A model generated the notes under the pieces. It was not told the DNA's origin and did no database searches. It saw nothing but the letters and a program-made list of their open reading frames with translations. From NCBI GenBank assembly GCA_965368815.1, contig CBDUOH010000012.1, positions 1-38,801 on the forward strand: a stretch of 38,801 nt of DNA, given 5' to 3'. Shown piece after piece: positions 6,377-14,743 of the stretch. This stretch comes from UBA5794 sp965368815 (GTDB lineage Bacteria; Actinomycetota; Acidimicrobiia; Spongiisociales; UBA5794). The position numbers and the translations under genes are program-made. Within the stretch, counting starts at the first letter, position 1; the number at the start of each line of letters is the position of its first letter.

Positions 6377-7591
6377 ATGAAGACACCACACGAACAACTC
6401 GACTACATCACCCGGACCGTCGATGTGACCCTCCCTGACGGGCAGTTGCTGTCACAACTGCAACACTCGGCATCCACGGGCGTGCCGTTGCGGATCAAGC
6501 TCGGCGTCGATCCAACCGCACCCGACGTGACGTTCGGTTGGGCCGTTGTCTTCGATCTCCTGAAGCGATTCCAGGAGATGGGCCACATCGCCGTGCTGAT
6601 CCTTGGCGACTTCACAGCCCAGGTCGGAGACCCATCGGGCAAATCAGAAACACGACGCCGGCTGTCCGATGATGAAGTGAACGCATATGTGGATGCGGTG
6701 TTGCCAACGATCAAGAGCCTCCTGTTGTCCGAACGTCTGGAGATTCGGCGGAATTCGGAGTGGCTCGGTGCGATGGACATGGCCGATGTCCTTGAGATGA
6801 CAGCGTCGGTCACCGTGTCCCGCCTGATGGACCGCGATGACTTCTCGACCAGATGGCACGCCAACGAACCGATTTCGATGATCGAACTCATGTACCCGCT
6901 GCTGCAGGCAACCGACTCGGTGGCCGTCAAGGCCGACGTGGAGATCGGCGGAAATGACCAACTCCTCAACCTGCTGATGGGCCGTGATCTGCAGCAACGC
7001 GCCGATCAACCCCCTCAGTCCGTTGCAACGGTGCCGCTGCTGGTGGGCACCGACGGCGTCAAGAAGATGTCCCAGTCCCTCGGCAACTACATCTCGGTGC
7101 GCGAGACGCCTGACGAAATGTTCGGCAAGACCATGTCCATCCCCGATGAACTGATGCCTCAATGGTTCCGGCTTGTCGCAGGGTCATCCAGTGACGAGGC
7201 CGACTCCGTCTCGGCCGGTCTCTCGAGCGGGGCTGTGCACCCCGGCAACGAGAAGCGACGTCTCGCACGTATGATCGTGGACCGGTATCACGGCGAGGGA
7301 TCTGGCAGCGCTGCTGAGGCTGCCTTCGATCTCGTCTTCAAGCAGAAGCAGGCACCCGATGACGTCCCGTCATTCGATCTCCCCGCCGATGATCCGATCT
7401 GGATTCCCAAACTGCTTGCAGACAGTGGGATGGCATCATCGAACAGCGAAGCCAGACGATTGCTCGCACAGGGCGCAGTGAAGATCGGCGGTGAACCCGT
7501 TCACGATGAGAACATCGAACGGACGGCGCTGGTCGGAACTGTGGTGCAGGTGGGGAAACGCCGGTTCACACGGTTTGTCACACCTGAGTGA
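6377..7591 (+). CDS. tyrS: Tyrosyl-tRNA synthetase
   Basis: Class I synthetase that charges tRNA-Tyr. 404 residues from ATG 6377. Seen: KLGVDPTAPD, the Rossmann region GHIAVLILGDFTAQVGDPSG, GGNDQ in the amino-acid site, a KMSKS-equivalent reading KMSQS (~230-234), and a C-terminal S4 RNA-binding domain (~340-404, SNSEARRLLAQGAVKIGG). The HIGH position reads TFGW (~52-55), so both ATP signature motifs deviate from consensus. The organisation is that of the TyrZ-like subtype. The 32-residue upstream extension of the frame is not conserved-looking. It faces the minus-strand cupredoxin with only 15 nt between the stops. Confidence 0.94.
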   Translation: MKTPHEQLDYITRTVDVTLPDGQLLSQLQHSASTGVPLRIKLGVDPTAPDVTFGWAVVFDLLKRFQEMGHIAVLILGDFTAQVGDPSGKSETRRRLSDDEVNAYVDAVLPTIKSLLLSERLEIRRNSEWLGAMDMADVLEMTASVTVSRLMDRDDFSTRWHANEPISMIELMYPLLQATDSVAVKADVEIGGNDQLLNLLMGRDLQQRADQPPQSVATVPLLVGTDGVKKMSQSLGNYISVRETPDEMFGKTMSIPDELMPQWFRLVAGSSSDEADSVSAGLSSGAVHPGNEKRRLARMIVDRYHGEGSGSAAEAAFDLVFKQKQAPDDVPSFDLPADDPIWIPKLLADSGMASSNSEARRLLAQGAVKIGGEPVHDENIERTALVGTVVQVGKRRFTRFVTPE

Positions 7592-7606
7592 CCGATCCGC
7601 AACGGA

Positions 7607-7975
7607 CTATTCGGTGACCTCCACGGTCCCGGTCATCGAGGGATGGATCGCGCAGAAGTACGGGTAGGTCCCCGAAGCGGTGAACGTGAACTCGAACGTT
7701 CCCCCTCCGTCAAGTGAGGCATCCCACACGTCGTCGCTCGATGTCACGGTGTGCCCGACGCTTTGCTCGTTCGTCCAACTGACGGTTTCGCCTGCAGCAA
7801 CGGTGATCGAAGCCGGCGTGAATGCGAAGTTGTCGACGGTGACATCTGCCGGGGAGACAGGATCGCCGCCCGGGTTGGTGGTGTCGGACGATTGTCCCGT
7901 CGTGCACGACGTCACAGCGAACACAACGATCGCGAACAGAACGACCCTGGATCTGGATGTCATCGACAGTTTCAT
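7607..7975 (-). CDS. Cupredoxin (plastocyanin-like) lipoprotein
   Basis: Predicted extracytoplasmic copper electron carrier. The ATG at 7975 has an excellent AGGAGGTGG ribosome site; the longer frame upstream is not used. The 122-residue product has a lipoprotein signal with lipobox AVTSC (Cys about residue 24), a Thr/Ser/Gly linker, then a beta-sandwich with type-1 copper ligands: His in VGHTVTS, and Cys, His and Met in YFCAIHPSM. It lies 97 nt downstream of the osmoprotectant binding protein on the same strand, separated by a strong hairpin, so it may be a separate unit. Redox partner unknown. Confidence 0.87.
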   Translation of the reverse strand: MKLSMTSRSRVVLFAIVVFAVTSCTTGQSSDTTNPGGDPVSPADVTVDNFAFTPASITVAAGETVSWTNEQSVGHTVTSSDDVWDASLDGGGTFEFTFTASGTYPYFCAIHPSMTGTVEVTE

Positions 7976-8015
7976 CGGCACCACCTCCTGAGCGAGATTC
8001 TGGTCCAGCATAGAG

Positions 8016-8052
8016 CAAGGGCGGGATTCCGCTCGTGGGAAACCCGCCCCTG
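8016..8052 (-). terminator. Hairpin between binding-protein and cupredoxin genes
   Basis: Inverted repeat: CAAGGGCGGG at 8016-8025 pairs with CCCGCCCCTG at 8043-8052 (10 bp including one G-U in RNA), with a 17-nt loop. On the minus strand it follows the binding-protein stop by about 20 nt. No T-tract. Probably ends or stabilises the transporter transcript. Confidence 0.55.
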
Positions 8053-8072
8053 CTGCAAGCATCGTCTGCGGG

Positions 8073-8987
8073 TCAACCGCCCAGACCGTTCTCCATGATC
8101 CATTCCTCTGCCACCTGCACGAGATCCTCGCCGTCATAGCCGACCGCCTGGTTCATGAGCGTGAGCCCCTCGGTCGTCAGGGCAGCGCTCACCCGGTTGA
8201 GAGCATCGGACAGACTGTCCCCGTACTCATCGATCAACGCCGTCGCTATCACCGGGATCAGGTTCTCAGCCGGCTGAAGCCCCTTGTCGTCGTCGAGCAG
8301 GACGAAGCCTTCAGCGGTGATGACGCCGTCCGTCGTGAACAGGAGGGCAACGTCGATTTCGCCGCCCTTGAGAGCGGTCACCGTCAGGGCACCTCCGGCG
8401 TCGAGCGGCTTGAATTCCGCAAACGACAGTCCGTAGACATCCTGGAGGCCGATCAGACAGAACTCGCGCTCAGGGCATTCCGGAGGTCCACCGAGGACGA
8501 GGGTCCCGTTCGCCGCCGCGAGGTCGCTCACCGACGACACACCCAGAGCGTCTGCAGTTTCCTTCGTCACCACGAAACCGTTCTTGTCCTGCGCCGGAGC
8601 AGGATCGAGCACGCTCAGACCGGCGGATGCCCACGCATCACGGAGCGCCTGTGTCGTTGCGTCGGTGTCCGATGTCGGGCTACCCCCCAGATACGACAGC
8701 GCCGAACCGACATATTCGGGGACGAGATGTATCTCGCCTGACTCGAGCGCTGCGGCGTAGATCTCACGGTTGCCCGTGTTGAACTTGCGCTCGACGCTGA
8801 ATCCCTCTGATTCGAGCACCTGGGCGTAGATCTCTGCCACGAGCTGACTCTCACCGAAGTTTGCGGAACCGATGACGATGGTTGTGCCATCCTTCGGTGC
8901 CGAGCCATCACCCGACGAGCAGGCCGTTGCAACCAGTGCAATGGCGAGCAGCGTCGCCCCGATGACCCTGTTGCGGAATATCCGCAT
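8073..8987 (-). CDS. Osmoprotectant/choline ABC transporter substrate-binding lipoprotein
   Basis: Captures a quaternary-ammonium osmolyte (glycine betaine, choline or similar) outside the cell for the membrane permeases encoded just upstream. 304 residues from ATG 8987 (GGGAGA upstream). Signal peptide with lipobox VATAC (Cys about residue 23). Then an OpuAC/ProX-type domain: IVIGSANFGESQLVAEIYAQVLE, the LVPEYVGSALSYLGG loop, and LGGPPECPEREFCLIGLQ. This resembles the OpuCC/OsmF branch, where Tyr and aromatic residues line the site. It is last of the four transporter genes. The ligand cannot be told from sequence alone. Confidence 0.9.
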   Translation of the reverse strand: MRIFRNRVIGATLLAIALVATACSSGDGSAPKDGTTIVIGSANFGESQLVAEIYAQVLESEGFSVERKFNTGNREIYAAALESGEIHLVPEYVGSALSYLGGSPTSDTDATTQALRDAWASAGLSVLDPAPAQDKNGFVVTKETADALGVSSVSDLAAANGTLVLGGPPECPEREFCLIGLQDVYGLSFAEFKPLDAGGALTVTALKGGEIDVALLFTTDGVITAEGFVLLDDDKGLQPAENLIPVIATALIDEYGDSLSDALNRVSAALTTEGLTLMNQAVGYDGEDLVQVAEEWIMENGLGG

Positions 8988-9077
8988 GGGTTCTCCCTTC
9001 ACGTTTGCGTGTGTTGTTGTGCGGGACCGAATCCCGATCGGGGGAACGGTAGTGACGGTCGGTGACACGATTGACGG

Positions 9078-9821
9078 TCACACGTCCCGGACGGAATCCA
9101 CAGCGACGACGTTGTCCGGATCGATCGCCGGGGCCCGATCGTCGACGAGATGCGCCCGACGGCGCGACACCCGTTCGGCGAGGGAGAACGCAAGTTCGGT
9201 GGCCAGCGCGAGCAGGGCCACCAGGATGCCCCCGGCCACCACTTCAGGCGTGTCGCGGGTAGCGAACCCATCGATGATGTAGCGCCCGAGACCGCCCCAG
9301 GCCACGAGGGCCCCGAGCGTTGCCGTTGCGACCACCTGCACCGCAGCTATCCGCGCTCCGGCGATGAGAACCGGCATCGCGAGCGGTAGTTCCACCTGCC
9401 GCATCAGCTGTCCGTCTCGCATCCCCATCCCGCGGCCTGCATCAACCAGAGAGGGCGCAACTCCGGATACGCCGGCATGCGCGTTGGAGAACAACGGAGG
9501 GATCGCAAGAAACAGCAGTGCGAGCATGGTCGGCCAGAAACCGAGTCCGAGTCCCATCCGAATGGTGATCGGCAACGCCACGGCAACCACGGCGAACGAT
9601 GGGATCGACCTTCCTATGTTGACGGCAGCGACCACCAGTGTCCCACCCTTCCTGAAATGGGCGAGGATGACCGCCGAGGGGATAGCGATCGCTGCGGCGA
9701 TGACCATGGCAAGCAGCGACATCTGGAGGTGCTCCCACATGCGATTGGGTATGCCATCGATCCCGGTCCAATTCGCAGGGTCCGTGAACCAATCGACGAT
9801 CCCGCGTGGGAGCCCGGTCAT
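9078..9821 (-). CDS. Osmoprotectant ABC transporter permease (second)
   Basis: Integral-membrane BPD-transp-1 permease of 247 residues from ATG 9821, about six membrane spans. The EAA-type cytoplasmic loop, which contacts the ATPase, is seen as GVAPSLVDAGRGMGMRDGQLM followed by VELPLAMPVLIAG. The start overlaps the stop of the preceding permease gene as ATGA, so the pair is translationally coupled and probably forms a heterodimer. The C-terminal ~35 residues are hydrophilic and basic then acidic (RVSRRRAH ... DNVVAVDS). The longer reading frame reaching 10463 is an out-of-frame shadow of the other permease. Confidence 0.9.
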   Translation of the reverse strand: MTGLPRGIVDWFTDPANWTGIDGIPNRMWEHLQMSLLAMVIAAAIAIPSAVILAHFRKGGTLVVAAVNIGRSIPSFAVVAVALPITIRMGLGLGFWPTMLALLFLAIPPLFSNAHAGVSGVAPSLVDAGRGMGMRDGQLMRQVELPLAMPVLIAGARIAAVQVVATATLGALVAWGGLGRYIIDGFATRDTPEVVAGGILVALLALATELAFSLAERVSRRRAHLVDDRAPAIDPDNVVAVDSVRDV

Positions 9822-10501
9822 GTCGCTGACCTGCGCTTCCAAGGGCTGACAGCGCGCTCTGCCGCAACGAGGGACAGATCGGCGCCGACTGCGAGTGCAA
9901 CCGATAGCACGGTGCCGACGAAGATCTGCGTCGTTCCTATGGGGGATGAGAATGTGTTGAGCCCGCGAAGGATGAAGAAGCCGAGTCCACCATGGCCGAT
10001 CAGGGATGCCACCGTCACGAGGCCGATGATGGTCACGGTGGCAAGCCGGATACCGGTGACGATCACAGGCAGCGCAAGCGGGATCTCGATCCTGAGAAAT
10101 CGGCTCCATCTGGTGTAGCCCATGCCGTCGGCAGCATCGAGTACCTCGGGTGGGACGCCATCGATGCCGGTGACGATGTTCCGCACCAGGATCAGCAGCG
10201 TGTACGAGACCAGACCGATCTCGGCGGTGAGGACGGAGAGCCCGGTGACCGGAACCAACACGACGAACAGGGCAAGGCTCGGAATGGTGTAGAGAATGCC
10301 GGTGACCCAGGTTATCGGGGCGTATGAACGGCGCCATCGGAGCGCCACCAGCGACAACAGGATGCTCACGATCAGGCCGATACCTACAGCCATGGCCGTC
10401 AGGATGATGTGCTCGAGGGTCTTGTCCCAGATGGCATCGAGGTTCCTCCCGATCCACTCCCACACGACCAGCGGACGATCGGTTGCCTGCGCGAGGATCA
10501 T
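9818..10501 (-). CDS. Osmoprotectant ABC transporter permease (first)
   Basis: Partner membrane permease of 227 residues with about six membrane spans. It carries the EAA loop GVPPEVLDAADGMGYTRWSR followed by IEIPLALPVIVTGIRLATV, typical of OpuCB/OpuCD and ProW. ATG 10501 overlaps the ATPase stop (ATGA), and its own stop overlaps the next permease start, so three genes are chained by 4-nt overlaps. This is the family's common architecture: ATPase, permease, permease, binding protein. Confidence 0.9.
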   Translation of the reverse strand: MILAQATDRPLVVWEWIGRNLDAIWDKTLEHIILTAMAVGIGLIVSILLSLVALRWRRSYAPITWVTGILYTIPSLALFVVLVPVTGLSVLTAEIGLVSYTLLILVRNIVTGIDGVPPEVLDAADGMGYTRWSRFLRIEIPLALPVIVTGIRLATVTIIGLVTVASLIGHGGLGFFILRGLNTFSSPIGTTQIFVGTVLSVALAVGADLSLVAAERAVSPWKRRSAT

Positions 10502-11604
10502 CCGGTGATCTGCTTGCTGATGGCCGCAGCGCTCAACACGCCCAGATACCGATCACCGTCGCACACGGCCGTGTACTCGGCGCGTGACGAGATGATGGAG
10601 TCAAGTGCCTCACGGAGTGATGCACTGACGTCCACCCGTGCGACGAGAGGCGACACCATCGTACGTTCAACCGAATCGGCGGCTGCCAGTCTGGATGTGT
10701 CGGTCCACCCGACCAGGACATCCTCATCGAGGACCAAAGCCCACGTTATGCCTGACGCCGCAATGGCATTCCTTGCATCGGCACCTCCTTGACCGAGCGT
10801 TATCACCGGTCCGCGCTCAAGCGGCACATCGGCGATCGGAAGCAGTGAGAGACGCTTGATGCCGCGATCGGTGCCGAGGAAATCCGAGACGAACACATTC
10901 GCAGGTGTGGCGAGGAGTTCATCGGGCGTTCCGAACTGCTCGAGTCTGCCTCCGGTGTTGAGGATCGCCACGCGGTCGCCGACACGGATCGCCTCGTCGA
11001 TGTCGTGCGTCACGAGGACGATCGTCTTGCGCACCCGTTCCTGGAGCGACAACAGCTCTCGCTGCAGATGCTGACGCACGATGGGATCGACAGCCCCGAA
11101 GGGCTCATCCATCAACAGCACGGGGGGATCCGCCGCAAGGGCCCGAGCAACGCCGACTCGTTGGCGCTGTCCTCCCGACAGCTCGCTGGGGTATCGACTC
11201 AACATGGGATGCTCGATCGCCACGAGACCGGCGAGCTCGTCGACTCTTGCACTGATGCGTGCCTTGTCCCAGCCCAGCAGCTGAGGAACGGTTGCGATGT
11301 TCTGGGCGATCGTTCGGTGCGGAAACAGCCCGATCTGTTGGATGACGTAGCCGATGGTGCGTCGGAGTTCGTGCACAGGCATCGAACCGATGTCACGGCC
11401 GGCGACCGTGATGGTGCCTGCGCTTGGTTCGACCAGTCGGTTGATCATTCTGAGGGTCGTCGTCTTGCCACAACCGGACGGGCCGACGAGAACCACGATC
11501 TCACCTTCGGCGATTGAGAGGCTGAGATTGCCCACGGCGGGTTCAGAGGTCCCGGGAAAGACCTTGGAGACCTCGGACAGCTGGATCATCGCGTTGTCGG
11601 ACAC
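10498..11604 (-). CDS. Osmoprotectant ABC transporter ATP-binding protein with CBS domain
   Basis: Energises import by the two permeases below it. 368 residues from GTG 11604. Walker A GPSGCGKTTT, Q-loop, the ABC signature LSGGQRQRVG, Walker B VLLMDEPFGAVD and switch His in LVTHD are all intact. After ~residue 245 a regulatory tail ends in a CBS-like module (RVDVSASLREALDSIISSRAEY then LGVLSAAAI), used by OpuA/OpuCA-type ATPases to sense ionic strength. GTG 11604 is chosen because a -10-like TATGGT lies 6 nt upstream, suggesting a leaderless message. ATG 11589, five codons later, is the alternative. First gene of the four-gene operon. Confidence 0.92.
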   Translation of the reverse strand: MSDNAMIQLSEVSKVFPGTSEPAVGNLSLSIAEGEIVVLVGPSGCGKTTTLRMINRLVEPSAGTITVAGRDIGSMPVHELRRTIGYVIQQIGLFPHRTIAQNIATVPQLLGWDKARISARVDELAGLVAIEHPMLSRYPSELSGGQRQRVGVARALAADPPVLLMDEPFGAVDPIVRQHLQRELLSLQERVRKTIVLVTHDIDEAIRVGDRVAILNTGGRLEQFGTPDELLATPANVFVSDFLGTDRGIKRLSLLPIADVPLERGPVITLGQGGADARNAIAASGITWALVLDEDVLVGWTDTSRLAAADSVERTMVSPLVARVDVSASLREALDSIISSRAEYTAVCDGDRYLGVLSAAAISKQITG

Positions 11605-11610
11605 GGCGTC

Positions 11611-11616
11611 ACCATA
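11611..11616 (-). promoter_or_regulatory. -10-like TATGGT of the transporter operon
   Basis: On the minus strand TATGGT precedes GTG 11604 by 6 nt, with no Shine-Dalgarno between. It would give a leaderless mRNA. It is divergent from the thiI promoter about 100 bp away. Confidence 0.45.
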
Positions 11617-11705
11617 CGCCAGTCGAATTCCATCCGTGACGGTGGGCCGATGCGCCGACCAGTGCGACGACATGCTCCAATCAGCCACTCTGGGGTCGGG
11701 TCCCG

Positions 11706-11711
11706 TATCCT
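11706..11711 (+). promoter_or_regulatory. -10-like TATCCT of thiI
   Basis: TATCCT lies 10 nt before the thiI ATG at 11722. The predicted 5' untranslated region is 0-4 nt. No Shine-Dalgarno is present. Confidence 0.4.
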
Positions 11712-11721
11712 CGTTTCCACC

Positions 11722-12927
11722 ATGACTGCATCCCACCCATCACCAGTGTCAGAGCCAGCCGTCCACGTGACGCTGTCTGGAGATGTGTACCTCAAATCGC
11801 GCAGGACCCAGAAAGGCCTGATCCGGACGTTCCGACGCAATCTTGAGCGGGCCGTGCGGTCAGCCGGCTACTCAGGGAACATCGAACGTGTCGGGACCCA
11901 CCGATTTGCGCTCCGACCCGGCGAAGCGGGGCGCGAAGTCACGATCGATGCAGCGAGGACGGTGTTCGGCGTTGCGTCGGTCGACACGGTGATCGGACTC
12001 CCGTATGCGACGCTCGACCAGCTGGTCACGACCGTCAGCGACCTTGCGCGCGACCGGGTCGGTGACAGGACGTTTGCCGTCAGGGTGAAGCGGCGGGGAA
12101 CACACGACTGGACCTCGATGGACCTCGCCCGCGCGATCGGCACGAACCTCGTCGCCACCGGTGGCAGGGTTGATCTCACAGCACCCGAGGTCGAGGTGTC
12201 CGTTGCGGTGCTCGACGACGACGCCTATCTCGTGACCGACCATCAGGTGGGAGCGGGAGGTCTGCCGCTCGGAACCCAGGATCCGGTTCTGTGCCTCATC
12301 TCCGGCGGCTTCGACTCAGTCGTTGCGGCATGGATGTTGATGTCACGCGGTTGTCCCGTCGAGTTTGTCCACTTCACGCTGAATTGTGCGCAATCGGATC
12401 ATGCGCTCGCCGTGGCGCGCGAACTGTGGGCACGCTGGGGGCACGGGACCGACCCGACCGTCCATCTCGTCGAATTCCAGCCCGTCAAGGATGCCCTCCT
12501 CGACAACGTGGAATCACGGATGCGACAGGTGACACTCAAGATCATGATGGCCCGAGCGGCTTCGACCATCGCGATCGAGGAGGGGATCGCTGCCCTTGTG
12601 ACCGGTGACGCCATGGGGCAGGTTTCATCCCAGACGTTGCCGCACCTTGTGGCCGTTTCACGCGAATCACCGACCCCGATTCTTCGTCCGCTCCTCGGTC
12701 TGCCGAAGGAATCCATCATCGATCTCGCCAGGAGAGTCGGTACAGCCGAACTGTCCGCCCGCGCACAGGAGGTCTGCGATCTATCCGAAGGCCGACCGGT
12801 CGCGACTGGTGCCACGCGCTCCGACATCGACGCCAGCGCCGCAGCCGTACCCGACGATGTGATGGCCGACGCCCTGACGACTCGGAAATCATTCAAACTC
12901 CGCGACTGGACGCCGGGCCAGTTCTGA
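11722..12927 (+). CDS. thiI: tRNA 4-thiouridine synthase ThiI
   Basis: Activates U8 of tRNA by adenylation and inserts sulfur, making s4U; in some bacteria it also supplies sulfur for thiamin. 401 residues from ATG 11722. Domains: NFLD/THUMP RNA-binding region (~15-170, with VYLKSRRTQKG and TFAVRVKRRG), then the PP-loop ATPase with SGGFDS at ~194-199, GDAMGQVSSQT at ~295-305, and the catalytic Cys in QEVCDL (~352). There is no C-terminal rhodanese domain, so sulfur must come from a separate cysteine desulfurase. It stands alone, divergent from the transporter. Confidence 0.93.
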   Translation: MTASHPSPVSEPAVHVTLSGDVYLKSRRTQKGLIRTFRRNLERAVRSAGYSGNIERVGTHRFALRPGEAGREVTIDAARTVFGVASVDTVIGLPYATLDQLVTTVSDLARDRVGDRTFAVRVKRRGTHDWTSMDLARAIGTNLVATGGRVDLTAPEVEVSVAVLDDDAYLVTDHQVGAGGLPLGTQDPVLCLISGGFDSVVAAWMLMSRGCPVEFVHFTLNCAQSDHALAVARELWARWGHGTDPTVHLVEFQPVKDALLDNVESRMRQVTLKIMMARAASTIAIEEGIAALVTGDAMGQVSSQTLPHLVAVSRESPTPILRPLLGLPKESIIDLARRVGTAELSARAQEVCDLSEGRPVATGATRSDIDASAAAVPDDVMADALTTRKSFKLRDWTPGQF

Positions 12928-12952
12928 TCCTGTCAGGACACCGACGGTCGGT
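12928..12952. repeat. Two adjacent palindromes between thiI and the next gene
   Basis: TCCTGTCAGGA (12928-12938, 5-bp arms) is followed by ACCGACGGTCGGT (12940-12952, 6-bp arms, 1-nt centre). The second touches the first base of the TACCAT -10 box of the next gene, a fitting place for an operator. It could instead be a weak thiI terminator. Confidence 0.45.
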
Positions 12953-12957
12953 ACCAT
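12952..12957 (+). promoter_or_regulatory. -10-like TACCAT, leaderless start
   Basis: TACCAT ends 6 nt before ATG 12964, exactly the spacing expected when the A of ATG is the transcription start. No Shine-Dalgarno lies between. Confidence 0.45.
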
Positions 12958-12963
12958 GCCCCC

Positions 12964-13617
12964 ATGCAACGCAACGCATTCCTGGTATTGAGCGCCGGAC
13001 TCCTCTTGGTGACGACAGCGTGTGCCGAAGCGTCGAGCGCACCTCTCGCAGAACCAGAGTCGACAACGCCGTGGTGGGTTCTCGTAGTAGTGGGCGCAGC
13101 ACTTGCTGGCGTCCTTGGTTCATTGGTGTGGCGAGGTTCCGTCCGTCATCGACCGACCCCCGCTTCCGGTGCGGGATGGAAGCATGACCTGCGAGAGTCG
13201 TATCTGGGTGCACGCTGGTTGCATGATTCGATGACCGATGATCTCGCCGTCTGGCGGGGCAACACGGATCACCGGGATCCGGGATCGACCGGAGAGACGA
13301 CGGGCGACCGCAAAGGGGAGCTGTGGGTTGGGGTCGGCACGCGGTTCGACGCTGTCTTGGACAGTCTCTACGCCCTTGAAGTGGCCTCCCCGGATCGGCG
13401 GACCGCTGACAGCGCGACAGCAACGGCCACGGCATTGCGTGCCGTCAGGGAGAGCATCGATGCGCGGGCCGAAGCGAGAGTTCGGTACCTCGCCGCTCCC
13501 GATGACGTCCAATCACGGGCCGATGCGAGGGACCGGGAGGTCAGATCATCGACCATCCTGAGCGAAACTCGTGCGGAACTCGCACGTTGTGTGACCCGCC
13601 TCGGCGAGTTGCTGTAG
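12964..13617 (+). CDS. Unknown secreted or membrane-anchored protein
   Basis: I do not recognise this 217-residue protein. Seen: an N-terminal hydrophobic signal (FLVLSAGLLLVTTAC) that could be a lipoprotein signal with a weak lipobox at Cys ~20; a short Ser/Pro-rich linker; a second hydrophobic span at ~37-56 (WWVLVVVGAALAGVLGSLVW) followed by basic residues; and a ~150-residue, mostly helical, charged domain rich in Ala, Arg and Asp with a conserved-looking ESYLGARWLHD patch. The topology suggests a cleaved signal plus one anchor with the helical domain in the cytoplasm. Its promoter abuts two palindromes, so it may be controlled. The PLP-enzyme gene faces it, with 12 nt between the stops. 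Confidence 0.7.
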   Translation: MQRNAFLVLSAGLLLVTTACAEASSAPLAEPESTTPWWVLVVVGAALAGVLGSLVWRGSVRHRPTPASGAGWKHDLRESYLGARWLHDSMTDDLAVWRGNTDHRDPGSTGETTGDRKGELWVGVGTRFDAVLDSLYALEVASPDRRTADSATATATALRAVRESIDARAEARVRYLAAPDDVQSRADARDREVRSSTILSETRAELARCVTRLGELL

Positions 13618-13629
13618 GGGACAATCGGC

Positions 13630-14577
13630 TCACACGAGGCCCTGGCAGTACCGCTCGAGCGCCATGTTGCCACCGGAGATGATTGCTCCGACCCGTTTGC
13701 CCCCGAATACCTCGGGGTAGCGGCGAAGCGCTGCCAGGACGCTTGCTCCCGACGGTTCGACCACCAACTTCATTCTCAGTGCGAACAACCGCATCGCGTC
13801 GATCATCTCGTCTTCCGAAACCCGGTGGATCGCGATATCCATCGCCGAAAGTATGTCGAATGGAAGTTGCCCGATTCCGGTCAGCAACCCATCCCCGACG
13901 CTGAGGTTCCCAGTGGCCGGATATCGGACACCATCGCGAAGAGATCGGAAAGCATCGTCGACGAGCTCCGGTTCCGCGCCGGCGGCAATGATCCCGTGTT
14001 CGGCCGCGACGAGGGAGGTTCCCGAAAGCAAACCCCCACCGCCGATGGGGGCAAGGACACAGTCGAGGCCATGGACCTGAGCTACCAACTCGAGTGCGGC
14101 CGTGGCCTGTCCGGCGATGACATGGGGGTCGTCATAGGGGTGCACCACCGTCATGCCATGTTGATCCGCGAGTTCCGCGACCCTCGATTCTCGTTCAGTA
14201 TGGGGTACGAGTTCGACGTCGGCGCCGTAGCCGCGGACGGCGTCGACCTTGACCGCCGGAGCATGGTCGGGCATCACGATGACGGCTCTGATCCCCCTGA
14301 TACGCGATGCGTATGCCACGGCTTGGCCGTGGTTCCCCGACGAGTGTGTCACGACGCCCCGACCGGCGGCCCCGGACGAAAGAGCGAGCACCGCATTCGT
14401 AGCGCCGCGGGCCTTGAAAGCCCCGACCTTCTGGAGGTTCTCGGCCTTGAAGTACACCTCGGCTCCCGTGACGGCATCGACGTACGCCGACGTCATCACC
14501 GGCGTCCGGTGGACATGGGGAGCAATCGCCTTGGCGGCGGCAAGTACATCGTCGAATGTGGGAATGACTTGTGACAT
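13630..14577 (-). CDS. Threonine/serine dehydratase-like PLP enzyme
   Basis: Fold-type II pyridoxal-phosphate enzyme of the threonine ammonia-lyase / serine racemase family: removes water and ammonia from Thr or Ser to give a 2-oxo acid. 315 residues from ATG 14577. The PLP lysine is in VGAFKARGA (~Lys55), the substrate loop SSGNHGQA follows, and the phosphate-binding glycine loop is PIGGGGLLSG. EPSGAS and SGGNM lie near the C-terminus. There is no ACT regulatory domain, so it is the short, catabolic or racemase-type form rather than full IlvA. It sits alone between convergent and divergent neighbours, so its pathway is unclear; hydroxyaspartate lyase is another possibility. Confidence 0.88.
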   Translation of the reverse strand: MSQVIPTFDDVLAAAKAIAPHVHRTPVMTSAYVDAVTGAEVYFKAENLQKVGAFKARGATNAVLALSSGAAGRGVVTHSSGNHGQAVAYASRIRGIRAVIVMPDHAPAVKVDAVRGYGADVELVPHTERESRVAELADQHGMTVVHPYDDPHVIAGQATAALELVAQVHGLDCVLAPIGGGGLLSGTSLVAAEHGIIAAGAEPELVDDAFRSLRDGVRYPATGNLSVGDGLLTGIGQLPFDILSAMDIAIHRVSEDEMIDAMRLFALRMKLVVEPSGASVLAALRRYPEVFGGKRVGAIISGGNMALERYCQGLV

Positions 14578-14743
14578 CACAGTGATCCGAATCGGGCCCG
14601 CAATGCCGCACGCACCATGGGCACGGTGCAGTATGGGCGGCATCCCGACGATATGGGCCGATCCAGGGTCAACGAACCGTTCATGCCACTACGAATGTGT
14701 GCCGATACCATTCCACATACCGTAGTCGCGACCCGAGTAGGCC

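Noticed and set aside
14578..14743. Promoter pair in the divergent region between the PLP enzyme and the OmpA-like gene
   Set aside because: TTGACC on the minus strand (14667-14672) has only a 13-bp gap to TATCGT, and TACCGT (14718) has no -35. Nothing firm enough to list.
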